Origin: an uncultured Saprospiraceae bacterium
GTDB lineage: Bacteria; Bacteroidota; Bacteroidia; Chitinophagales; Saprospiraceae
Length of the DNA: 5,167 bases
Assembly: GCA_938039305.1 (NCBI GenBank)
Contig: CALHUZ010000092.1
Span: 1-5,167 of the forward strand
Reading direction: 5' to 3'
Shown: positions 1 through 5,167 of the stretch, in pieces
How positions within the stretch are numbered: the first letter of the stretch is position 1
Layout of the letters: every line of letters begins with the position of its first letter
Made by a program: the position numbers and the translations under genes
The notes under the pieces: model-generated
What the model was told of the DNA's origin: nothing
What the model saw: only the letters and a program-made list of their open reading frames with translations
The model's database searches: none

Positions 1-175
1 TATTAAAAATGTAGTCTTGAGAAATAGTTCGGTCGTCTAATCTTATCTGGTAAGATGTATTAGCCAATAATCCAATTATTTCTAATGAACCGTTGTCATT
101 AAAGGGACAAGATGCTCCAACGATTCTATAGTGATCTTGTAAGTTGTTTTCAAGGGCTTTCAAGGCTAAAAAGCC
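1..175 (-). other. Start of a further beta domain (cut by window edge)
   Basis: Residues 1665-1722. After the last Asp/Cys repeat comes a likely helical or linker stretch (GFLALKALENNLQDHYRIVG), then ASCPFNDNGSLEIIGLLANTSYQIRLDD and TISQDYIFN, running off the window. The 'NGSLEI-GLLANTSYQI' phrase is like the second and third strands of fibronectin-type-III-like or related beta domains in Bacteroidota surface proteins. It is too short to place in a family. Confidence 0.5.
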
Positions 176-3100
176 ACAATCGCCATCCTCACAATCCATG
201 AGCCCATCACCATCATTGTCAATACCATCGCCACATAGAGCCAAAGAAGACTCACTTGGTGCACATATATTAGTAAGGAGTTGTTGACAATCCCTATCAG
301 CACAATCTATTAGGCCATCGAAATCATTATCCAGCCCATCTGTACAAGCCGCTAAATCATATTCTGAACAAACTATAAATCGTTGGCAAGAAGCTTCTTG
401 ACAATCAACTAATCCGTCTCTATCGTTATCAATGCCATCTACACAGGTAACTGGGCTGTTTTCAAAGCAGCTGCTAGAAGAAAAGCAGCTATCGTCTAAA
501 CAATCTATTAAGCCATCTCCATCATTATCTATGCCATCCGAACAGTTTTCTTCTTGTTCAAAACAAATATTAAACTGATGACAATCTGGGTCGTCACAAT
601 CCAGTAATCCGTCATTGTCATTATCAAAAAGATCATGACATGCTAAAAATGAGCTTTCAGCACAAATTGAAAAATCTTGACATTCTGGGTCTGCACAATC
701 TACAAGACCATCTCCATCATTATCAAGTCCATCCCAACATAAGAAGATTGTATTTTCAACTAACATGCACATCATATGATTCTCACTGAGTATCGTGTGA
801 TATCTCCCTTTTAAATCGAAAGACGCACATATGTTATGATCTGTTATGCAATTAGCGACAATAAACAAACTCGAAGTTCCCGCTTCTATGATATCAAGAT
901 CAAGGAAATCTGGACTTTGAGGATGATCCACATCCGCTATCAAAGTATGAACTCTATAATTTCCAGGATCATCTACTAAGAACACTCTTGGGCCTATAGA
1001 ATAATCTATGATGACGAGATTAGAATCCGTTAGGATAAAGACTTCGTCATACCCAGTAGGTATAAAGACTCCTTCATTCCTTTCTGTCGATATGAGTCCT
1101 CCACTTTTAGCATCGTAACAAGTCTCAATTGCAGGTAAAGGTGTCCCTGCCTCTGCAAAACAGTCATTGCAAAATTCTGAGATAACAGTCACAGAATCTA
1201 TACCGATACATCCGTTAGCATCTGTGACAGTGACGTAGTATGTCATATCAGTTGTCGGTGCCACTTGATGTGTTACTTTATTTCCAAGTCCTTCACTCCA
1301 TCTATAATTATAAGGAGGAAGCCCCATCATAACATCTGCACTAAGAGTCGCCTGTTCTCCAAGGTTATAGCATATCTCTTGATCTACAATCGCATCTAAT
1401 AAAACATTGGACATTACAACTGGCTGACAGGAGATACATCCAAAGATACTATCTGCTATAGCCTGTGCATCATCATCGAATTCTACTCCTACATATTTAC
1501 GCGGAAGCTCACAACCATCAAAAGTGGCGTCACAATCATTTTCAAATAAGCCACCATTGTATGAACCACCAGGTGAAGCATACAGTGCTAAAAGAATTTC
1601 TTCAGCTTGCTCCGATGCACCAATCACTGTCACACTTGCATCATAATCAGCTTTTAGAATATCAATATTGTCATATGGTCTAATCACTGAACAATTAACA
1701 AATGAGCAATTGTCATCAAAGCCAAATGCATCAGTAAATATTACAACTGAAAAATTATTCATTGCATCAGTAACAAGTGTACCATCTTGCAGATATGTCA
1801 CTACATCTCCGATAGCCGCATTCAAATCATCTCCACCTTCATTACAATTTCCACTTGAATTACGCTCCGTACAGAACTGTCGATCTACTTTGATGATACC
1901 ACCATTATTGAAGTTGTATTCTAAATATGTCTCTGCTCCAAATGCACCACCATAGTGAAGCACTGCTACTCTCGCCAATGGACATTCGCATTGTACCTTT
2001 TGTATACTAGCTACGATGATCTGCTCAAACTGTTCATATTCTAAACTATCTATACTTTGAGAATTGTCAATTACAAATAGTACATCACTAGAAATGACTT
2101 GACTACAGGCAGCGTCAAATGCAGGTGCATCAAGTGGATCACATGAAATAATCACGATCCCTGCAGGGTCAGCGTCATCTTCATCCCCATTGACATTGTC
2201 AGTTACATTGTCACCTCCTAATGAGTCGTCATTGTTACCATCAGGATTAGAATCTATATCCACTCCACCATCTACGCCGCTTATTTCAACATTGTTAACG
2301 ATCACATCTCCTGTAAAATCAAGATCAATTGTAAAGGTTATATCTAAAGTGATACTATCCCCAGCCATCAAAGAGTCAAGTGTAAGAATCAAATTAGCGA
2401 TGCTATCTAACTCCATCCATTCAGAATCACTTAACGTAAATCCTTCAGGTATATAATCTGTTAGTTGAATGTTAGCGGCATTAAGTGTTCCTTGATTAAA
2501 TATGGTAATGTCAAATGTAACAGAGTCACCTGGGGCAAAAGGCCCTTCAGATGATAATGTCTGAATCAATGCTAAATCAAAGAACTGATAAACTGAAACT
2601 TCAGCTTCAGCTTCATCGTCGTCATCGCCATTTCCATCTCCATCTTCATCAACCGAAACACCCGTATCTGGGTCGCTATCCACATCACGTCCATCATCAG
2701 CTGTAATAGCCACAGCGTTAGAGATAACTGTATCCTGATAACCTTCTTCCAGCATAAAGATGACTACAACTGTATCAGACTCACCTGGAGCTAAACTCCC
2801 AACTGAGAATATCAGATCATCAATCTCTTCTACATTTGAATTAGTCCCTGCATCGCTACCTTCATAAATTAGGTATGGATCCGGAGTATCTGTTATTTCT
2901 ATATCAGCAGCAGGTTGTGTCCCTTCATTAGTCACTACTAACTTAAACACTACCTGATCACCATGCCTTAGTGGCTCTGTTTGCATAGCCATCTTGTCAA
3001 CTGAAAGATCATAGTCAAACTGAACTGGAATCTCTACTTGATCCTCATCGTCATCATCACCACTTCCATCTCCATCTTCATCAACTGTCTGATCCGTATC

Positions 3101-5167
3101 AGGATCACTGTCTATATCATCACCCGTGTCTGATATGATACGCACTTCGTTTAGCAAGGAAGATCCACTGAAGTCGTTAGCTATACGATAAGTCAATTCT
3201 AAAATTTCAGAATTACCCGGTGCCAAGCTTAACACTTCAAATATTTCATTCCCGAGATTTATAACATTTGCATTTGCACTTGAATTATCACTGACGTAAA
3301 TAAGATCCACAGGTGAGTAATCCTGGAAGTATGTCTGATTTGCAGTAAGCGAACCTTCATTTATAACTTGAATCTCAAAAGTCACTGTATCCCCTGGCAA
3401 AAGATCTACTTGAGTCAATAGCCTCTTTTCAATGGCAAGGTCAAATACTTGCTGAATTGGGATATCAACATGATCTTCGTCATCGTCATCTGCTGAACCA
3501 TTATCATCCTCATCTACTTGATCTCCAGTATCAGGATCGCTATCGATATCATCACCGTCATCTGCTGTAATCTCTACATCATTAGTTAGCACAGCACCTT
3601 CGAATGCGCTTGAGATCTGATATGTCAATGTGATACTTTCTGAGTCACCATAACCTAATGACGCTATTGCAAATGTGTTATTAGAAATAGCGGTAACGTT
3701 AGGATTGTCATCGGCATCGCTTGACACAAAAGTCAAGTTAGCATCTGGTCGCTCTGTTACTTCTATATTGTTTGCATCGACTGTTCCTTCATTCGTGACG
3801 ACCACTTCAAACTGAATCATATCACCTGCTTCAATCTTCCCTGTAGTTAAAAGTGTCTTGTCAATTGCGAGGTCATAAGATTGAACAAGACTTACGACTA
3901 TTCCGTCCTCATCGTCATCATCGCCATTTCCATCGCCATCTTCATCAATATCATCCCCTGTATCAGGATTACTATCGACATCTACTCCATCGTCTAATGT
4001 GATAGCTGCATTATTAAAGACACTAGTATCCTGCAAACCTTCCGGTATTCTAAATGTCACCACTAAAATCTGAGATGCAAGTGGAGCTAAACTTCCTATC
4101 TCGTAGATCATCCCAGGAAGTTCTGTCACGTTTGTTCTTGCCTCAGCATCACTTCCGATATAAAATAAATTAGAATCTGCGAAATCAGTTATTTGAACAT
4201 TATTTGCAATTAATGTTCCCTGATTTTCAATTGTCAAACGATAACTGATAGGATCACCTGGGACAAATGGTCCTGGAAAATGCAAGCCCTTCGTCAATGC
4301 CAAGTCATAGACTTGGTTAACAACCACAATTGCAAGATCAAAGTCATCTTCATCCAGAGAATTATCTGAAGTCCCTGGCGTTCCTGATGCTTCATCATCT
4401 ATATCATCATCGGAATTAACTTCAGGAGGAGTCATATCATTATCACCCGGAGTACTATCTTCATCTACTCCACCTGTTGCGCTTATAATTTCTGCACTAT
4501 TCACAAGTGAGGTGCCCGAGAATCCTGGATTAATACGCAGATCAACATCTACGATCATACTATCTCCCGCTGCTATCGAACCTATGAAGAATGTAAACCC
4601 AGACCAATCAGCATCGACCATCGTCATACCTATAGGCACGTAGTCTTGAATCACAACACTATCAGCAGCAAGCGAACCTTGATTATAAACAGTAATCGTA
4701 TAAGTCACGGTGTCGCCTGGATCGTATGGCCCAGAAGTTGAAACACTTTTCACCAAGGCCAAATCAAAGTCCTGTAAGATTTCAATTGTTTCCAAATCAA
4801 AATCATCTTCGTCTGATGAATTATCAACTACACCTGGCGTTCCTGGTGCTTCATCATCAACATCGTCGTTGCTTCCAGTCTCTGGTGCAGTTCCTGAATT
4901 ATCTCCAGGCGTACTGTCTTCGTCTACTCCTCCAATGGCAGCAGTAATCTCCGCTGTATTGGTGATCGACATGCCTGTAAATGATGGATCGATTCTTAGA
5001 TCTATATCTACACTTACACTATTGCCACCTGATAATGCTCCAATGTAATAGCTGTTGCCAGTCCAATCTGGATCAACATTCGTCATGTCAGATGGAACAT
5101 AATCTGTGATCTCAATGCTATCCGCAGGAAGTGTGCCTTGATTATAAACTGTAATCGTATACGTCAC
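1..5167 (-). CDS. Giant modular surface protein: DUF11 repeats, vWA domain, Ca-loop repeats (partial at both ends)
   Basis: One reading frame on the minus strand is open across the whole window: 1722 codons, no stop, no frameshift, with start and stop both outside. Domains in order are seven DUF11-type repeats (residues 1-1007), a vWA domain with a DNSQS metal motif (1008-1247), a PKD/SprB-like domain (1248-1330), a beta-rich domain (1331-1476), six Cys/Asp calcium-loop repeats (1477-1664) and the start of another beta domain (1665-1722). The protein is very acidic, and its first 1008 residues lack cysteine. Proteins of this make-up are typically exported by Bacteroidota and act in adhesion, cell-cell contact or surface-layer functions; the specific role here is unknown. 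No transmembrane segment or signal peptide is visible. The seamless domain succession and internal repeats make the coding call very secure, while the functional role remains inference. Confidence 0.97.
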   Translation of the reverse strand, partial: MTYTITVYNQGTLPADSIEITDYVPSDMTNVDPDWTGNSYYIGALSGGNSVSVDIDLRIDPSFTGMSITNTAEITAAIGGVDEDSTPGDNSGTAPETGSNDDVDDEAPGTPGVVDNSSDEDDFDLETIEILQDFDLALVKSVSTSGPYDPGDTVTYTITVYNQGSLAADSVVIQDYVPIGMTMVDADWSGFTFFIGSIAAGDSMIVDVDLRINPGFSGTSLVNSAEIISATGGVDEDSTPGDNDMTPPEVNSDDDIDDEASGTPGTSDNSLDEDDFDLAIVVVNQVYDLALTKGLHFPGPFVPGDPISYRLTIENQGTLIANNVQITDFADSNLFYIGSDAEARTNVTELPGMIYEIGSLAPLASQILVVTFRIPEGLQDTSVFNNAAITLDDGVDVDSNPDTGDDIDEDGDGNGDDDDEDGIVVSLVQSYDLAIDKTLLTTGKIEAGDMIQFEVVVTNEGTVDANNIEVTERPDANLTFVSSDADDNPNVTAISNNTFAIASLGYGDSESITLTYQISSAFEGAVLTNDVEITADDGDDIDSDPDTGDQVDEDDNGSADDDDEDHVDIPIQQVFDLAIEKRLLTQVDLLPGDTVTFEIQVINEGSLTANQTYFQDYSPVDLIYVSDNSSANANVINLGNEIFEVLSLAPGNSEILELTYRIANDFSGSSLLNEVRIISDTGDDIDSDPDTDQTVDEDGDGSGDDDDEDQVEIPVQFDYDLSVDKMAMQTEPLRHGDQVVFKLVVTNEGTQPAADIEITDTPDPYLIYEGSDAGTNSNVEEIDDLIFSVGSLAPGESDTVVVIFMLEEGYQDTVISNAVAITADDGRDVDSDPDTGVSVDEDGDGNGDDDDEAEAEVSVYQFFDLALIQTLSSEGPFAPGDSVTFDITIFNQGTLNAANIQLTDYIPEGFTLSDSEWMELDSIANLILTLDSLMAGDSITLDITFTIDLDFTGDVIVNNVEISGVDGGVDIDSNPDGNNDDSLGGDNVTDNVNGDEDDADPAGIVIISCDPLDAPAFDAACSQVISSDVLFVIDNSQSIDSLEYEQFEQIIVASIQKVQCECPLARVAVLHYGGAFGAETYLEYNFNNGGIIKVDRQFCTERNSSGNCNEGGDDLNAAIGDVVTYLQDGTLVTDAMNNFSVVIFTDAFGFDDNCSFVNCSVIRPYDNIDILKADYDASVTVIGASEQAEEILLALYASPGGSYNGGLFENDCDATFDGCELPRKYVGVEFDDDAQAIADSIFGCISCQPVVMSNVLLDAIVDQEICYNLGEQATLSADVMMGLPPYNYRWSEGLGNKVTHQVAPTTDMTYYVTVTDANGCIGIDSVTVISEFCNDCFAEAGTPLPAIETCYDAKSGGLISTERNEGVFIPTGYDEVFILTDSNLVIIDYSIGPRVFLVDDPGNYRVHTLIADVDHPQSPDFLDLDIIEAGTSSLFIVANCITDHNICASFDLKGRYHTILSENHMMCMLVENTIFLCWDGLDNDGDGLVDCADPECQDFSICAESSFLACHDLFDNDNDGLLDCDDPDCHQFNICFEQEENCSDGIDNDGDGLIDCLDDSCFSSSSCFENSPVTCVDGIDNDRDGLVDCQEASCQRFIVCSEYDLAACTDGLDNDFDGLIDCADRDCQQLLTNICAPSESSLALCGDGIDNDGDGLMDCEDGDCGFLALKALENNLQDHYRIVGASCPFNDNGSLEIIGLLANTSYQIRLDDRTISQDYIFN
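176..739 (-). repeat. Six Cys-flanked Asp-rich calcium-loop-like repeats
   Basis: Residues 1477-1664. The consensus is C-x-D-G-(I/L)-D-N-D-x-D-G-L-x-D-C-x-(D/E)-x-x-C-x5-C. Units: 739-662, 640-563, 544-467 and 445-368 (26 residues each), 346-263 (28, with two extra residues before the last Cys) and 235-176 (20, lacking the final Cys). Spacers are 7, 6, 7, 7 and 9 residues. The D-N-D-x-D-G core resembles calcium-coordinating loops of thrombospondin type 3 and dockerin/EF-hand-like repeats, and the fixed cysteines suggest disulfide-stapled metal-binding modules. Unit 2 has DLFDND in place of DG(I/L)DND. Calcium binding and disulfide pairing are inferred from the pattern, not shown. Confidence 0.88.
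740..1177 (-). other. Beta-rich extracellular domain, not matched to a named family
   Basis: Residues 1331-1476. It begins with a Cys cluster (EFCNDCFAEAGT, ETCYDAKSGG) followed by VFIPTGYDEVFILTDSNLVI, RVFLVDDPGNYRVHTLIADV, LDLDIIEAGTSSLF and the Cys pair ANCITDHNIC. The pattern 'P-x-G-Y-x-x-x-(Y/F)-(V/I)-L-T' then 'G-x-Y-x-(V/I)-H-T-L' is one I recall from large Bacteroidota surface proteins, often next to SprB-like domains; I know no established function for it. The last 25 residues (ILSENHMMCMLVENTIFL) form a hydrophobic connector into the Cys/Asp repeats. Confidence 0.6.
1178..1426 (-). other. PKD/SprB-like Ig-fold domain
   Basis: Residues 1248-1330. The segment EICYNLGEQATLSADVMMG, PPYNYRWSEG, VAPTTDMTYYVTVTDANGC and GIDSVTV follows the order of the PKD-like/SprB repeats common in Bacteroidota surface proteins: Cys near the start, P-P-Y-x-Y-x-W-S-x-G in the middle, T-Y-Y-V-T-V-T-D-x-N-G-C at the end. 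The two cysteines (EIC and NGC) probably form one disulfide. It is a single copy acting as a structural spacer after the vWA domain. The exact family among PKD-like domains cannot be settled by eye. Confidence 0.7.
1427..2146 (-). other. von Willebrand factor A domain with MIDAS-like site, cysteine-rich
   Basis: Residues 1008-1247. A Cys pair (SCD...AACS) leads into the strand SSDVLFVIDNSQSID; DNSQS (2068-2054, Asp1034/Ser1036/Ser1038) is the DxSxS metal-ion-dependent adhesion site motif. The strands LARVAVLHYG and SVVIFTDAF (Asp1146, the second MIDAS Asp) and the helix EEILLALYA follow, ending DDDAQAIADSIFG. The usual MIDAS Thr falls in EGGDDLNAAI, where Asp1113 takes its place, 33 residues before Asp1146 as expected for that site. 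The domain holds about twelve cysteines, most within insertions (GNC, DNC, VNC, NDC, DGC), so several disulfides are likely after export. vWA domains bind protein ligands through a divalent metal; the ligand here is unknown. It lies between the acidic stalk and the beta domains, so it is a good candidate for the adhesive part. Confidence 0.93.
2147..2581 (-). repeat. DUF11-type repeat 7 (class A core, distinct linker, 145 aa)
   Basis: Residues 863-1007. It opens FDLALIQTL, GPFAPGDSVTFDI, FNQGTL, LTDYIPEGF, with a central Trp (DSEWMEL), LMAGDSITLDI, and VNNVEI. All of these are class A marks, although the unit sits after four B-like units. Its linker GGVDIDSNPDGNNDDSLGGD, then VTDNVNGDEDDADPAG, differs from all other linkers here; it is richer in Asn and leads directly into the vWA domain. 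It therefore caps the stalk. Confidence 0.88.
2582..3013 (-). repeat. DUF11-type repeat 6 (class B, 144 aa)
   Basis: Residues 719-862. Order: YDLSVDKMAM, EPLRHGDQVVF, VVTNEGTQ, ITDTPDPYLIYEGSDAG, SLAPGESD, VIFMLEEGYQDT, SNAVAIT, linker DDGRDVDSDPDTGVSVDEDGDGNG, then four Asp and EAEAEVSV. The usual PGD before the third strand is RHGD, and the TYRI strand is replaced by IFMLEEG, which matches TFRIPEG of repeat 3. It is the last of the four exact 432-bp units. Confidence 0.9.
3014..3445 (-). repeat. DUF11-type repeat 5 (class B, 144 aa)
   Basis: Residues 575-718. Order: FDLAIEKRLL, DLLPGDTVTFEI, VINEGSL, YFQDYSPVDLIYVSDNS, ANANV, LSLAPGNS, LTYRI, LLNEVRI, linker DTGDDIDSDPDTDQTVDEDGDGSG then four Asp. 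It has the same length and turn pattern as its neighbours. The core APGNSEILELTYRI is the clearest version of the class B second half in this array. Confidence 0.9.
3446..3877 (-). repeat. DUF11-type repeat 4 (class B, 144 aa)
   Basis: Residues 431-574. Order: YDLAIDKTLL, KIEAGD, VVVTNEGT, VTERPDANL, SSDADDNPNV, IASLGYGDS, LTYQI, LTNDVEI, then the acidic linker DDGDDIDSDPDTGDQVDEDDNGS and a run of four Asp. Class B is marked by NEG instead of NQG, no central Trp, and the S-D-A...N-V segment. The linker is a variant of the family's DEDGDG core (DEDDNG), so one potential calcium-loop glycine is displaced here. Confidence 0.9.
3878..4309 (-). repeat. DUF11-type repeat 3 (144 aa, A/B hybrid)
   Basis: Residues 287-430. 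It starts YDLALTKG, with GPFVPGD and ENQGTL as in class A units. The second half matches the following class B units: IGSDAEARTNV, then YEIGSLAP, VTFRI, and a linker DDGVDVDSNPDTGDDIDEDGDG ending in four consecutive Asp (3911-3922). In the position where neighbours have APG(N/E)S it has APLAS, so the usual Gly of the turn is lost. It is the first of four units with an exact 432-bp length. Confidence 0.9.
4310..4768 (-). repeat. DUF11-type repeat 2 (class A, 153 aa)
   Basis: Residues 134-286. The unit opens with FDLALVKS, then GPYDPGDTVTYTITVYNQGS, DYVPIGM, DADWSG, IGSIAAGDS, VDVDLRI and NSAEI. The linker GGVDEDSTPGD...DDDIDDEASGTPGTSDNS...DEDDFD closely parallels that of the preceding unit. 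The class A marks are PGD with GP before it, NQG, a conserved Trp in the middle, and a long Pro/Thr/Ser-containing acidic linker. It is a structural stalk module; acidic linkers of this kind may bind calcium, but no classic EF-hand is present. Confidence 0.9.
4769..5167 (-). repeat. DUF11-type repeat 1 (class A, N-terminally cut by window edge)
   Basis: Residues 1-133. The visible part begins at the strand VTYTITVYNQGTL and continues through DYVPSDM, a Trp (DPDWTG), IGALSGGNS, the strand VDIDLRI, the closing TNTAEI, then an acidic linker with GGVDEDSTPGD and SSDEDDFD. This follows the usual order of the DUF11/TIGR01451 conserved repeat, a beta-sandwich found in tandem on bacterial surface proteins. 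Its first ~20 residues (the FDLAL...PGD segment) lie beyond 5167. Each residue aligns 459 bp from its counterpart in the next unit, so the two are full-length tandem copies. Confidence 0.88.

Noticed and set aside
1312..1318. Shine-Dalgarno-like aaggagg on the plus strand
   Set aside because: No suitably spaced start codon with an open frame follows. In the minus-strand gene these bases code for the Pro-Pro-Tyr of the PKD-like domain.
1465..1955. Two plus-strand ORFs (1465-1683 and 1668-1955)
   Set aside because: They lie antisense to the vWA-coding region, have low-complexity His/Ser/Pro-rich translations, no recognisable domain and no convincing ribosome binding site. They are shadows of the minus-strand gene.
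2190..2456. Plus-strand ORF of 88 codons
   Set aside because: It is antisense to DUF11 repeat 7; its Ser/Thr/Pro-rich composition is what the complement of Asp/Gly/Val-rich codons gives. No domain is visible.
2582..4309. Regular spacing suggesting a CRISPR array or satellite DNA
   Set aside because: The 432-bp units are diverged protein-coding domain repeats in one open frame; there are no short identical direct repeats with unique spacers.
4710..5048. Plus-strand ORFs of 112 and 73 codons (4710-5048, 4726-4947)
   Set aside because: They overlap each other in different frames and are antisense to DUF11 repeats 1 and 2, with Ser/Pro-rich and Gln/His-rich low-complexity products.
2147..5167. 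Cadherin-like, hemolysin-type (RTX) or Sdr/B-type repeat identity for the acidic repeats
   Set aside because: There are no GGxGxDxxx nonapeptides (RTX), no cadherin LDRE/DxNDN pattern, and the core strand order with (F/Y)DLAL...PGD...N(Q/E)G...L(A/S)PG(D/N/E)S fits DUF11 better.

Overview
The window lies entirely inside one protein-coding gene on the minus strand. Reading the reverse complement with codons on plus-strand triplets 2-4, 5-7 ... 5165-5167 gives 1722 codons without a stop. The start codon lies beyond position 5167 and the stop codon lies before position 1. There is no intergenic DNA, and I see no promoter, terminator, RNA gene, CRISPR array or mobile element. Residue numbers below count from the window edge at 5167 (residue 1) to position 2 (residue 1722); they are not numbers in the full protein.

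The product is a giant modular cell-surface or secreted protein. From N- to C-terminus it has: seven DUF11-type beta-sandwich repeats with Asp/Glu-rich linkers (5167 down to 2147, residues 1-1007); a cysteine-rich von Willebrand factor A (vWA) domain with a metal-site motif (2146-1427, residues 1008-1247); a PKD/SprB-like beta domain (1426-1178); a beta-rich domain of a kind I associate with large Bacteroidota proteins (1177-740); six Cys-flanked Asp-rich calcium-loop-like repeats (739-176); and the start of another beta domain (175-1). The first 1008 residues contain no cysteine, whereas the rest contains about 44. This suggests an extended acidic stalk followed by a disulfide-rich, probably ligand-binding region.

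The domain set, the 'VTVTDANGC' phrase, the 'DNDGDGLIDC' repeats and the moderately AT-rich composition (judged by eye) point to Bacteroidota, perhaps a Saprospiria/Cytophagia-like marine or sludge bacterium. That assignment is inference. In such bacteria these proteins usually leave the cell by the type IX secretion system, but the signal peptide and C-terminal sorting domain would be outside this window, so the export route cannot be verified.

The most notable structure is in the repeat array. Four consecutive DUF11 units are each exactly 432 bp, preceded by units with a 459-bp period. One unit (4309-3878) looks chimeric between the two classes, which suggests growth by in-frame duplication and recombination. 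I found no evidence of a multi-gene or otherwise undescribed system; this is one very large modular surface protein.
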